From contig JAJZPK010000007.1 in assembly GCA_021811205.1 (NCBI GenBank), positions 1-24,536 of the forward strand: DNA of 24,536 nucleotides. Reading direction: 5' to 3'. The stretch is from Pseudomonadota bacterium. Lineage in GTDB: Bacteria > Pseudomonadota > Gammaproteobacteria > Burkholderiales > JABEVD01. Shown piece by piece: positions 1-7,935 of the stretch (its first letter is position 1; every line of letters begins with the position of its first letter). Position numbers and translations under genes: made by a program. Below the pieces are notes generated by a model. The model had not been told where the DNA came from, made no database searches, and saw nothing but the letters and a program-made list of their open reading frames with translations.

Positions 1-141
1 CAAACAGCGATGCTGGAAAAATTCGCTAGCGCTTCACAACTGCCTACGCAAGGCGTTGATAGACTGAAGCAAGAAAGTAATATTGGAAAATCTCAGCAAT
101 ATTGGAAATTCCCAGTTGGAATTCGACCGGGCCGTTCTTGA
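1..141 (+). other. Open reading frame fragment entering from the left edge
   Basis: Frame 1 is open from the first base to a TGA at 139-141, giving 46 residues that start QTAMLEKFASAS and end GIRPGRS. The last seven or so codons lie out of frame on DNA that encodes comM in another frame. It could therefore be the tail of a gene in foreign DNA that reads across the junction into the comM remnant. I do not recognise the protein. The stretch is visibly richer in A and T than the rest of the window. It is equally possible that this is non-coding flank. Confidence 0.2.
79..116. repeat. 19-bp imperfect tandem repeat at the comM breakpoint
   Basis: Two adjacent 19-bp copies, 79-97 and 98-116, both begin AATATTGGAAA and match at 16 of 19 positions. 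Recognisable comM coding sequence begins directly after the second copy, at about base 117-120. The repeat period is not a multiple of three. Confidence 0.7.
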
Positions 142-700
142 AGCGCTGAGAGAACCCATGGAGCGAGGCGCAATCACCATTTCCAGAATCCAGGAACAGG
201 TCGATTTCCCCGCCCGATTCCAGCTGCTTGCCGCAATGAACCCCTGCCCTTGCGGCTATCTCGGACACCCGAGCGGAAAATGCCACTGCACGCCGGATCA
301 GATCCACCGCTACCGCTCTAAGATCTCCGGTCCATTTCTGGACAGGGTGGACATGAGGATAGAAATGCCTTCCCTTCCCTTCGAGGACCTGAAGCAGCTC
401 TCACAGGGTGAATCGAGCCGCGACATCAGGGCGCGAGTGGAGGCCGCGAGGAAAATCCAGCTCGAGCGCCAGGGAAAAACGAATGCCGAACTCGGGGTCA
501 GGGAAACCGAAACCTATTGCAGGCCGGACGAAGCTGGGGAATCATTGCTCAGGCATGCGATCGGCACGCTGAATCTTTCAGCGCGCGCCTATCATCGGGT
601 GCTCAGGATGGCGAGAAGCATTGCAGATGTCGAAGGAAAAGAGCGGACATCGAGCCTGCATGTCGCAGAAGCCATCCAGTACCGTCGCATCCAAACCTGA
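83..700 (+). pseudogene. comM: comM (YifB-family Mg-chelatase-like AAA ATPase), 5'-truncated remnant
   Basis: ComM is a hexameric helicase that supports branch migration during natural transformation; intact members are about 500 residues. Here only the last ~195 residues are recognisable. They start at EFDRAVLEALREP (about base 120), then ARFQLLAAMNPCPCGYLGHP with a cysteine cluster, SGPFLDRVDMRIE with the sensor arginine, and the C-terminal lid ending HVAEAIQYRR. In intact proteins EFDR follows the Walker B sequence LFLDEL. Here it is preceded by unrelated residues from a tandem repeat, and the frame has a TGA at 65-67. The first possible start in frame is TTG at 83. Both Walker motifs are missing, so the product cannot be an active ATPase. 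It could also be an assembly junction. Confidence 0.8.
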
Positions 701-704
701 TTGG

Positions 705-735
705 CCAAAACAAAAAGGGCTGCACATGCAGCCCT
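705..735 (-). terminator. Rho-independent terminator of the rpsP-rimM-trmD-rplS operon
   Basis: A perfect 8-bp inverted repeat, AGGGCTGC-ACAT-GCAGCCCT, lies at 716-735. On the minus strand the stem is followed by TTTTTGTTTTGG, a classical T-tract. It sits 22 bases past the rplS stop. On the plus strand no T-run follows the stem, so it acts mainly for the ribosomal operon. Confidence 0.85.
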
Positions 736-757
736 CTTGCAAGAATCAAAGCCCGAG

Positions 758-1126
758 TCAGGCGGATTTCTTGGCCGGAAGCTTTTCCTTGATCCTTGCG
801 GATTTCCCGGAGCGCTCGCGCAGGTAGTAAAGCTTCGCACGGCGCACGTCGCCGCGGCGCTTCACCTCGATGCTCGCGATCAAGGGGGAATAGGTCTGGA
901 AAGTCCGCTCGACCCCTTCTCCTGAAGAAATCTTGCGCACGGTGAACGCCGAGTTGAGGCCGCGGTTGCGCTTGGCGACGACGACGCCTTCATAGGCCTG
1001 GACGCGCTTGCGCTCGCCTTCGACCACATTCACGTTGACGATCACGGTATCCCCGGGTGCGAACTCGGGAATGCTCTTGCCCAGGCGGGCGATCTCTTCC
1101 TGTTCCAATTGGCTGATCAGATTCAT
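758..1126 (-). CDS. rplS: 50S ribosomal protein L19
   Basis: L19 sits at the 30S-50S interface of the ribosome. The product is 122 residues, the usual length, starting [11 protein letters not shown], with [32 protein letters not shown] and [19 protein letters not shown], all typical of the family. I chose the ATG at 1126 because AAGGAG lies 6 bases upstream; an upstream in-frame ATG at 1189 would add 21 unrelated residues that overlap trmD. It is the last gene of the rpsP-rimM-trmD-rplS operon, 10 bases after trmD. Its ribosome binding site overlaps the trmD stop, which suggests translational coupling. A terminator follows. Confidence 0.97.
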   Translation of the reverse strand: MNLISQLEQEEIARLGKSIPEFAPGDTVIVNVNVVEGERKRVQAYEGVVVAKRNRGLNSAFTVRKISSGEGVERTFQTYSPLIASIEVKRRGDVRRAKLYYLRERSGKSARIKEKLPAKKSA

Positions 1127-1136
1127 TTTCCGCTCC

Positions 1137-1871
1137 TTAAAATTCATTCCATTCCCGCCTGAATTCCTCAAGCAGCTGCGATTCCTCATCGCTCAGTTTC
1201 CGGTCCAGCAGATCCGGACGCCTGAGCCACGTCCTTCCAAGGGCGGCCTTGAGCCGCCAGCGCCTGATCCTTTCGTGATCCCCCGAAAGCAGCACTTCAG
1301 GCACCTGCTCGCCCCTGTAAATTTCGGGCCGGGTGTAATGCGGGCAATCGAGCAATCCTTCTACGAAAGAATCCTCGGTTGCCGAATCAGCATCTCCCAG
1401 CACGCCCGGAAGCTGCCTCAGCACCGCATCGATCAGAACCATGGCGGGAAGTTCTCCGCCCGAAAGGACATAATCCCCGATCGAGATTTCCTCGTCGATC
1501 TTCCTCTCGATCAGGCGTTCGTCCACGCCTTCATACCTTCCCGCAACCAGCACAAGCTTCGGCTCGTTCGCAAGCGCCATCACCTTCGCGTGATCGAGCT
1601 TGCCGCCTTGCGGCGAAAGGTAAATCACCCTGCCCGGATTGTCCCCCTGCGCCGCATCGATCGCGCCTTCCAGGGGCCCTGCCATCATCACCATCCCGGG
1701 GCCTCCGCCGTAGGGCCTGTCGTCCACGGTCCTGTAGCTGTTTGCCGAAAAATCCCTGGGATTCCACAGCCCGAGACTGTAAATGCCTTTTTCCTTCGCC
1801 CTTCCCGTCACCCCGAAGCCCGCCAAGGCCTCGATCATTTCGGGAAAGAGCGTGACGACTTCTATCCGCAC
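1137..1871 (-). CDS. trmD: tRNA (guanine-N1)-methyltransferase TrmD
   Basis: TrmD methylates G37 next to the anticodon of certain tRNAs using S-adenosylmethionine, which prevents +1 frameshifting. The 244-residue product starts [12 protein letters not shown] and shows the SPOUT-class deep-knot segments: [37 protein letters not shown], and [17 protein letters not shown] followed by [14 protein letters not shown]. The C-terminal tRNA-binding part has [20 protein letters not shown]. The start codon is GTG, one base after the rimM stop, with no clear ribosome binding site of its own, so it is probably translated by coupling. Confidence 0.97.
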   Translation of the reverse strand: MRIEVVTLFPEMIEALAGFGVTGRAKEKGIYSLGLWNPRDFSANSYRTVDDRPYGGGPGMVMMAGPLEGAIDAAQGDNPGRVIYLSPQGGKLDHAKVMALANEPKLVLVAGRYEGVDERLIERKIDEEISIGDYVLSGGELPAMVLIDAVLRQLPGVLGDADSATEDSFVEGLLDCPHYTRPEIYRGEQVPEVLLSGDHERIRRWRLKAALGRTWLRRPDLLDRKLSDEESQLLEEFRREWNEF

Positions 1872-1872
1872 T

Positions 1873-2382
1873 TCAGTAATCCGCGCCCCAGTCGGCCCGG
1901 ATCAACCCGTTTTTCAGATCCACTTCGACGATGTAATCGGACACGAATGGAATCAGATGCCTTGCATCACCTTTCACGTCCAGCACGTCGTTTGCGCCAG
2001 TCTCGATCATGCCCTGGACCACGCCCAATTCGACGCCATCCTTGCCAACAACCCTGAGGCCGATCAGATCTGACCAGTAATATTCGTCTTCATGCGCATC
2101 AGGAAGACTGCCTCTCGGCACTGCGACCTGAAGTCCTTTCAGCGCCTCTGCCGCATCCCGGCCCAGACAGCCATCCAGGCTTGCCACGACAGAATCGCCG
2201 TGCACGGCAGCCTCGATCACCCGGCTTTCGCGCCAAGTCTCACCGTCTCCAAGATGCCAGACGGGAAAATCGAGCAGGCTGTCGATCGTCTCGGTAAAAG
2301 GATGGATCTTGACCCAACCTTTGACGCCATATGGGGCGGAAATCCGCCCCATCACGACCATTTCTTCAGGCTGCAGCGCCAA
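1873..2382 (-). CDS. rimM: Ribosome maturation factor RimM
   Basis: RimM binds S19 in the 30S head and assists late 16S rRNA processing. The 169-residue product has the N-terminal beta-barrel ([23 protein letters not shown]) and the C-terminal PRC-barrel ([23 protein letters not shown] [30 protein letters not shown]). The start is uncertain. TTG at 2382 gives the family's usual N-terminal length but overlaps rpsP by 17 bases and has no visible Shine-Dalgarno. ATG at 2361 (MVVMGRI) starts 4 bases after the rpsP stop and gives a somewhat short N-terminus. Confidence 0.95.
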   Translation of the reverse strand: MALQPEEMVVMGRISAPYGVKGWVKIHPFTETIDSLLDFPVWHLGDGETWRESRVIEAAVHGDSVVASLDGCLGRDAAEALKGLQVAVPRGSLPDAHEDEYYWSDLIGLRVVGKDGVELGVVQGMIETGANDVLDVKGDARHLIPFVSDYIVEVDLKNGLIRADWGADY

Positions 2383-2614
2383 AGCGCTTGACCAGCTTGG
2401 CGACCGTATCGCTCAACTGGGCGCCGTGCTCCTGCCAGTATTTGATTCTGTCCATCTGGATGCGCAGGCCTTCCTGTCCTTCGGTCGCGACAGGATTGTA
2501 GAACCCGACGCGCTCGATGAAACGGCCATCACGCGTGCTGCGCGAATCGGCAACCACCAGGTTGAAAAAGGGGCGCTTCCTTGCGCCGCCACGAGCAAGC
2601 CTCACGATAACCAT
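2366..2614 (-). CDS. rpsP: 30S ribosomal protein S16
   Basis: S16 is needed for early 30S assembly. The 82-residue product starts [20 protein letters not shown], followed by [20 protein letters not shown] and the segment [20 protein letters not shown], which is the standard S16 order and length. It is the first gene of the ribosomal operon, with a candidate promoter immediately upstream. The ribosome binding site is weak (GGATGG about 7 bases before the ATG). Confidence 0.97.
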   Translation of the reverse strand: MVIVRLARGGARKRPFFNLVVADSRSTRDGRFIERVGFYNPVATEGQEGLRIQMDRIKYWQEHGAQLSDTVAKLVKRFGAAA

Positions 2615-2647
2615 CGCTAACCCATCCGGAAAAACTAAAAGAGCGAA

Positions 2648-2677
2648 ATTCTACGACAGAAACAGGACATGTCGCAA
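2648..2677 (-). promoter_or_regulatory. Candidate sigma-70 promoter for rpsP-rimM-trmD-rplS
   Basis: In the 77-base gap between ffh and rpsP the minus strand reads TTGCGA (2677-2672), an 18-base spacer, then TAGAAT (2653-2648). The -10 box matches five of six consensus positions and the -35 four of six. Transcription would start near 2641, about 27 bases before the rpsP ATG. Confidence 0.45.
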
Positions 2678-2691
2678 GTGTTTTGTGAGAT

Positions 2692-4041
2692 TCAGCGCAT
2701 CCCCGGGAGCATGCCCTTCATTCCGCGCAGCATTTTCGCCATGCCGCCCTTGGAAACCATCTTCATCATTTTCTGGGTCTGCTCGAACTGATTCAGGAGC
2801 CTGTTGACTTCCTGGACCGAAACCCCGGCTCCCGCAGCGATCCTGCGCTTTCTGGAAGCCTTGATGATCTCGGGCTTCGTGCGCTCGAGCGGTGTCATGG
2901 AATTGATGATGCCTTCCACTTTCGACATGGCCCTGTCGTCAACCTGGGAGCCCTGAGCCGCCTGGGTAAGCTGGGCAGGCAGCTTGTCCATGAGCGCATT
3001 CATCCCGCCCATCTTCCTCATCTGCTGTATTTGCGCCTTGAAATCCTCGAGATCGAACCCCTTTCCCGATTTAACCTTCTTGGCGAGCCTGATCGCCTCT
3101 TCCTGGTCGACGCCGCGCGCCGCTTCCTCGATCAGGGAGAGCACGTCCCCCATGCCGAGTATCCGCGACGCCATGCGCTCGGGATGGAATACTTCGAGCC
3201 CATTGAGCTTCTCGCCCACGCCGACGAATTTGACCGGCTTGCCCGTCACATGACGCACGGAAAGCGCAGCGCCCCCCCTTGCATCGCCGTCGAGCTTGGT
3301 GAGGATCACCCCGGTCAGCGGCAGTGTTTCCGAGAAGGCTTTCGCCGTGTTGACCGCGTCCTGCCCCTGCATCGCATCGACCACGAAAAGAGTCTCGACC
3401 GGATTCAGTCCGGCATGAAGAGCGGCGATTTCCTTCATCATGGCTTCGTCAATGGCGAGCCGGCCCGCGGTATCGACGATCAGCACATCGAAATAATGCT
3501 TTTTCCCGTAATCGAGCGCGCGCTCGGCGATATCGAGCGGTTTCTGCGAAGGATCCGATTCGAAGAAATCGACCCCCAATTGCCCAGCAATGGTTTTCAG
3601 CTGCTCGATTGCGGCGGGTCGGTAGATATCGCAACTGACAAGGAGCACCTTTTTCTTCAGGTTTTCATGTATCCATTTGGCGAGCTTGCCCGTGGTGGTG
3701 GTCTTGCCCGCGCCTTGCAGGCCGGCCATGAGAATCACGGCAGGCGGAACGGCGGCGAGATCCAGGGCCGCGTTGTGCTCGCCCATCAGCCTCGTCAGTT
3801 CCCGATGCACCACGCCGATGAAGGCCTGACCCGGCGTCAGGCTCCCGATCACCTCCTGTCCCAGCGCCTTTTGCCTGATTTCCTCGATCAGCGCCTTGAC
3901 CACCGGAAGCGCCACATCGGCTTCCAGAAGCGCCATCCTGACTTCGCGCAGCGCATCCTGGATATTGGCTTCAGAAAGCCTCGCCTGCCCACGCAGCGCC
4001 TTGATTACACTGGAAAGGCGGGTCGTCAAATTGTCCAACAT
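2692..4041 (-). CDS. ffh: Signal recognition particle protein Ffh
   Basis: Ffh binds 4.5S RNA and signal sequences emerging from the ribosome and delivers them with FtsY to the membrane. The 449 residues are full length: N domain (1-90), G domain with P-loop GLQGAGKTTT (107-116), DTAGR and TKLDGDARGGAALS (guanine specificity and closing loop), then a methionine-rich M domain from about residue 300 with KARSRRIAAG-like KASRKRRIAAGAG and a C-terminus MLRGMKGMLPGMR. It starts at ATG 4041 and is divergent from the YpjD-like gene. No terminator is visible before rpsP. Confidence 0.97.
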   Translation of the reverse strand: MLDNLTTRLSSVIKALRGQARLSEANIQDALREVRMALLEADVALPVVKALIEEIRQKALGQEVIGSLTPGQAFIGVVHRELTRLMGEHNAALDLAAVPPAVILMAGLQGAGKTTTTGKLAKWIHENLKKKVLLVSCDIYRPAAIEQLKTIAGQLGVDFFESDPSQKPLDIAERALDYGKKHYFDVLIVDTAGRLAIDEAMMKEIAALHAGLNPVETLFVVDAMQGQDAVNTAKAFSETLPLTGVILTKLDGDARGGAALSVRHVTGKPVKFVGVGEKLNGLEVFHPERMASRILGMGDVLSLIEEAARGVDQEEAIRLAKKVKSGKGFDLEDFKAQIQQMRKMGGMNALMDKLPAQLTQAAQGSQVDDRAMSKVEGIINSMTPLERTKPEIIKASRKRRIAAGAGVSVQEVNRLLNQFEQTQKMMKMVSKGGMAKMLRGMKGMLPGMR

Positions 4042-4116
4042 AGTCCTAAATCCCGATTAATGCCAGATGGCATGAGATGGTGTACACTTTAATCTGTCCA
4101 GCTAGTCTACAATAAA

Positions 4117-4914
4117 ATGCCAAGCTTTTTAATTTACCTGATTCCCTCCCTGCTCTATGCCACCATCGCCATATTGCAATTCTGCGTTCGCGAATCGGAA
4201 AAGAACTGGACAAGATTCGCCATCGTGCCAGCCTTTCTGCTGCACGGCTACGCCCTCTACAGCAATCTGTTCATCGAAACCAGCGAAGGGCTGAACTTCG
4301 GCATCAGCAACTCGATTTCCACCATACTCTGGCTCATCGTCGGAATACACTGGATCGGCAGTTTTTTCCACAATCTGCGCGCGATTCAAGTGCCCATTGC
4401 GGCCCTGGCTGCGGTTTCCGTGCTGCTCCCCAAGCTCTTTCCGACTCCGCATTTCCTGACAAATGACCACATGATGGCCTTCAAGATCCACCTGACGATC
4501 GGATTATTGGCCTACAGCCTGTTTTCGATTGCAGCGTTGCAGGCACTGCTCATGGATTTCATCGAAAAGCGGCTGCACAGCGCGATGCCCACCCTGCTCA
4601 AGAACCTGCCGCCGCTCCTCACCATGGAAACGCTGCTTTTCCGCATCCTGGGCGCAGGATTCGTTCTGCTCACCCTGACGCTCTTTTCCGGCGCGCTCTA
4701 TTCCGAGGAGCTGTTCGGCAAGCCGTTCGAATTCAATCACAAGACCGTGTTCGCCTTTCTTTCCTGGGCGATTTTCGCGGTGCTTCTCGGCGGCAGGCAT
4801 TTTTACGGCTGGCGCGGCAGAATCGCAATACGCTCGACGATGACCGGGTTCATCATGCTCCTGCTCGCCTATGTCGGCAGCAAATTCGTTCTGGAAGTGA
4901 TCCTCAAGCGGTAA
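4117..4914 (+). CDS. CcsA/YpjD-family inner-membrane protein
   Basis: 265 residues with about eight hydrophobic helices, beginning MPSFLIYLIPSLLYATIAIL. It resembles the cytochrome c assembly (CcsA/HemX) superfamily and is the counterpart of E. coli YpjD in both length and position beside ffh. Conserved-looking histidines lie in HGYALYSN, KIHLTIGLLAYS and NHKTVFAFLSWAIF, as expected for haem handling in CcsA relatives. The real function of YpjD-type proteins is not settled; a role with CorB-like proteins in magnesium traits has been proposed. The gene's stop overlaps the next start by one base (TAATG), so it is an operon with the CorB-like gene. A possible TACAAT at 4108-4113 lies too close to the start codon to be a convincing promoter. 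Confidence 0.85.
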   Translation: MPSFLIYLIPSLLYATIAILQFCVRESEKNWTRFAIVPAFLLHGYALYSNLFIETSEGLNFGISNSISTILWLIVGIHWIGSFFHNLRAIQVPIAALAAVSVLLPKLFPTPHFLTNDHMMAFKIHLTIGLLAYSLFSIAALQALLMDFIEKRLHSAMPTLLKNLPPLLTMETLLFRILGAGFVLLTLTLFSGALYSEELFGKPFEFNHKTVFAFLSWAIFAVLLGGRHFYGWRGRIAIRSTMTGFIMLLLAYVGSKFVLEVILKR

Positions 4915-6179
4915 TGGAAGACATCTCGCTGACGACGCTGCTTTTGTTCCTCGTCGTTTTCATCATCCTTTCCGCCTTCTTTTCCATTTCAGAAACCAGC
5001 ATGATGGCGATCAACCGCTACCGGTTGAAGCATCTTGCCCAGACAGGCCATCGCGGCGCAAAGCTGACCAGCCAACTGCTTCAAAAGGTGGACAAACTCC
5101 TGAGCGTCGTCCTCCTGGGCAGCAGCCTGGTCAATGCTGCAGCAGCATCCCTGGTCACGGTCATCACCATCAGGCTCATCGGCAACACCGAATGGGCGAT
5201 CACGCTCGGCGCGCTCGCCCTGACTTTCCTGCTGCTCGTGTTCAGCGAAATCACGCCAAAAATCATTGCGGCCTCCTATCCGGAAAGAATCGCCTTTCCT
5301 GCAAGCTTCGTGCTTGCGCCGCTCTTGCGGCTCGCCCGCCCCATCGTCTGGTTCGTCAATCTGTTCGTCCATTCGCTGCTTTGGCTGCTGCGCTTCAAGG
5401 CAGTCAACACCGGCACGTCCCACAAGCTCAGCATGGAGGAACTGAAGATGCTCGTTCTGGAAGAAAGCCATGTCATTCCCAAGGGACACCAGAGCATCCT
5501 GCTCAATTTATTCGAACTCGAAGCGATCACCGTCGACGACGTGATGATCCCCAGAAACCACATCGAAGCAATCGACATTTCCGAAAACGAGGAAACGATA
5601 CGCGAGCAGCTCTCGACCGCATACCATGCAAGACTGCTCGTCTACCGGGAAATTCTCGACAATGTTGTCGGCATACTCGATGTGAGAAAAGCGCTCGCCA
5701 ATCTGGATGAAATCAATTCCGAAAATCTTGCCCAAATTTTGCGCGAGCCCTATTTCGTTCCGGAAGGCACGCCGCTCTTTTCTCAGCTTCAGCATTTCAA
5801 GGAAAACAGGCGCAGATTGGGGCTCGTCGTCGACGAATACGGAGAGCTCAAGGGCATGGTTGCGCTCGAAGACATCATCGAGGAAATACTGGGCGAATTC
5901 AATGCGCATTCACCGATGCAGACGGGCATGTTCCAGAAATATGATGATGGAAGCTTCCTTGTCGAAGGCAGCAGCCCCTTGCGCGAACTCAACCGCAAGC
6001 TCGGACTTTCCCTGCCGCTCGATGGCCCCAAAACCCTGAACGGGCTGATACTGGAGTACTTCGAGGACATTCCGGAATCGGGAACGAGCCTGAAAATAGC
6101 CGACTACCCCATGGAAATCGTGCAAACCCAGGGGCGTTTTGTCAAAATGGCGCGCATCTTCCCTAAATTGCCCAAATGA
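4914..6179 (+). CDS. CorB/HlyC-CorC family membrane protein with CBS domains
   Basis: 421 residues with the domain order of the family (E. coli YfjD/CorB type). An N-terminal DUF21/CNNM membrane domain spans about 1-185 and includes FFSISETSMMAINRYRLKHL and LVFSEITPKIIAASYPERIA. A CBS pair follows at about 205-335 (ITVDDVMIPRNHIEAIDI, and RRLGLVVDEYGELKGMVALEDIIEEILGE). A C-terminal CorC_HlyC domain (about 345-421, FLVEGSSPLRELN) completes it. Family members are implicated in magnesium export or homeostasis, with nucleotide binding at the CBS pair. It is translationally coupled to the CcsA/YpjD-like gene. The name hemolysin sometimes attached to the family is historical. Confidence 0.92.
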   Translation: MEDISLTTLLLFLVVFIILSAFFSISETSMMAINRYRLKHLAQTGHRGAKLTSQLLQKVDKLLSVVLLGSSLVNAAAASLVTVITIRLIGNTEWAITLGALALTFLLLVFSEITPKIIAASYPERIAFPASFVLAPLLRLARPIVWFVNLFVHSLLWLLRFKAVNTGTSHKLSMEELKMLVLEESHVIPKGHQSILLNLFELEAITVDDVMIPRNHIEAIDISENEETIREQLSTAYHARLLVYREILDNVVGILDVRKALANLDEINSENLAQILREPYFVPEGTPLFSQLQHFKENRRRLGLVVDEYGELKGMVALEDIIEEILGEFNAHSPMQTGMFQKYDDGSFLVEGSSPLRELNRKLGLSLPLDGPKTLNGLILEYFEDIPESGTSLKIADYPMEIVQTQGRFVKMARIFPKLPK

Positions 6180-6212
6180 AAGACAATGCATCATCCATGG
6201 AAACCCTGACAC

Positions 6213-7919
6213 GTGGCCATCAAGCTTAACAGCAGTCTAGCCCGAGCGCTGGTGCAGCAGAACAAACTTTCGGAAAGCGACGCGCGCGCTTTCGAACTCG
6301 CTGCGTCAAGCGGAAGCAGCTTCGTCGCGGAATTGATCAAGAGCAAGCGGATCGATGTGCGAGAAGTGGCGACATTCTCGGCCCAGACCTTCGGTTTCCC
6401 GCTGTTCGACCTTGATGCCGTCGTTCCTGAAACCCTGCCCGCCTCCCTCGTCGACATCAAGCTGATGCAAAAGCACAAGGTCGCCGCCTTGTACAAGCGC
6501 GGGAACAGGCTTTTCGTCGCGATTTCCAATCCTGAAAACCTCCAGGGGCTCGACGAAATAAAATTCAAGACCGGGCTTGCCATCGAGCCCGTGATCGTCG
6601 AGGACGACAAACTTACCGCCTTCATCCAGAAGGCATCGGAATCTTCCGCGGAAGTCTTCAACAAATTCGCCGAAGAGGAAATCGATCTCAATCTCGAATT
6701 CATCGACGAAGTCGCAAAAACGCTGCAGCCCGACGTATCGAATGCAGAAATCGAAGATGCCCCAATCGTCAAGTTCATCCAGAAAACCCTGCTGGATGCC
6801 ATCAATGCAGGTGCCTCCGACATCCATTTCGAACCCTACGAAAAATACTACAGGATACGCTACCGGATCGACGGCATGCTTTACGAAGTGGCGCAGCCCC
6901 CTCTTTTCGTGAAGGAAAAGCTGGCCAGCCGGCTGAAAGTGATTTCCAGGCTGGACATTTCCGAAAAAAGGGTTCCGCAGGACGGCAGGCTGAAGCTCGC
7001 CCTCTCGGAAACCCACGCCATCGATTTCAGGATCAGCACGCTGCCCACCCTCTTCGGGGAAAAGATCGTCATGCGCGTCCTGGATCCGTCGAGCGCAAAG
7101 CTCGGCATCGATGCGCTAGGTTATGAGCCCGAGCAGAAGGCGCTGCTGCTCGATGCGATCAGGCGTCCCTACGGCATGATCCTGGTGACAGGCCCCACGG
7201 GCAGCGGCAAGACCGTTTCCCTTTACACCTGCCTCAACATACTGAACGAACCCGGCATCAACATATCGACGGCGGAAGATCCTGCAGAAATCAATCTTCC
7301 AGGGGTCAACCAGGTCAACATCAATGAAAGAGCCGGCCTGACTTTCGCAATCGCCCTGAAGGCCTTTCTTCGCCAGGATCCGGACGTATTGATGGTCGGT
7401 GAAATACGCGATCTCGAAACCGCGGATATTGCCGTCAAGGCAGCCCAAACGGGCCATCTGGTTTTGTCCACCCTGCATACCAACGATGCTCCTGCGACCT
7501 TGACCCGCCTGCAGAACATGGGCATGGCGCCTTTCAACATTGCGAGCTCGATCATCCTGATCACGGCCCAGAGACTTGCCAGGCGCCTGTGCAGCTGCAA
7601 AAAGAAGAAGGACATTCCCAGGGAAGCACTGCTCGATGCGGGATTCGAGCCCGAAGAGCTGGACGGAAGCTGGCAGCCCTATGGCCCGGTCGGCTGCGAC
7701 ATCTGCCAGGGAAGGGGATACAAGGGCAGGGTCGGCATTTATCAGGTCATGCCCATTTCCGAAGAAATGTCGCGTATTATTTTGAATCAGGGTTCTTCCA
7801 GCGAGATCGCTGATCAGGCGCGGCGAGAAGGCATCAATGATCTGCGCCGATCAGGCCTGTTGAAGGTCAAGCAAGGGCTGACATCGCTCGAAGAAGTCGA
7901 GGCGATCACCAACCGGTAA
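6213..7919 (+). CDS. pilB: Type IV pilus assembly ATPase PilB
   Basis: PilB is the cytoplasmic hexameric ATPase that powers pilus extension. The 568-residue product has the N-terminal T2SSE_N domain, then the nucleotide-binding part with Walker A GPTGSGKT (327-334), Asp box (STAEDPAEINLPGVNQV), Walker B DVLMVGEIRD (from 391) and His box GHLVLSTLHTNDA. A zinc tetracysteine site has C460, C462, C495 and C498, which distinguishes PilB from the retraction ATPase PilT. The start codon is GTG 33 bases after the CorB-like gene; GGAA lies about 10 bases upstream. It leads the pilBCD-coaE-zapD-yacG-Nudix series. Confidence 0.97.
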   Translation: MAIKLNSSLARALVQQNKLSESDARAFELAASSGSSFVAELIKSKRIDVREVATFSAQTFGFPLFDLDAVVPETLPASLVDIKLMQKHKVAALYKRGNRLFVAISNPENLQGLDEIKFKTGLAIEPVIVEDDKLTAFIQKASESSAEVFNKFAEEEIDLNLEFIDEVAKTLQPDVSNAEIEDAPIVKFIQKTLLDAINAGASDIHFEPYEKYYRIRYRIDGMLYEVAQPPLFVKEKLASRLKVISRLDISEKRVPQDGRLKLALSETHAIDFRISTLPTLFGEKIVMRVLDPSSAKLGIDALGYEPEQKALLLDAIRRPYGMILVTGPTGSGKTVSLYTCLNILNEPGINISTAEDPAEINLPGVNQVNINERAGLTFAIALKAFLRQDPDVLMVGEIRDLETADIAVKAAQTGHLVLSTLHTNDAPATLTRLQNMGMAPFNIASSIILITAQRLARRLCSCKKKKDIPREALLDAGFEPEELDGSWQPYGPVGCDICQGRGYKGRVGIYQVMPISEEMSRIILNQGSSSEIADQARREGINDLRRSGLLKVKQGLTSLEEVEAITNR

Positions 7920-7935
7920 GCTGCAAGGGGTCATC

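Noticed and set aside
1008..2057. Open frame of 349 codons on the plus strand across rplS-trmD-rimM
   Set aside because: Crosses three well-identified genes on the other strand; composition is that of an antisense shadow.
4060..4073. Inverted repeat ATGCC-AGAT-GGCAT in the ffh upstream region
   Set aside because: Only 5-bp arms, not next to a recognisable promoter and not repeated elsewhere in the window.
3031..4092. Open frame of 353 codons on the plus strand across ffh
   Set aside because: Antisense shadow of ffh; no domain features.
4108..4113. TACAAT as a -10 box for the YpjD-like gene
   Set aside because: It lies four bases before the ATG, so transcription would begin inside the gene, and no -35 is at the right spacing.
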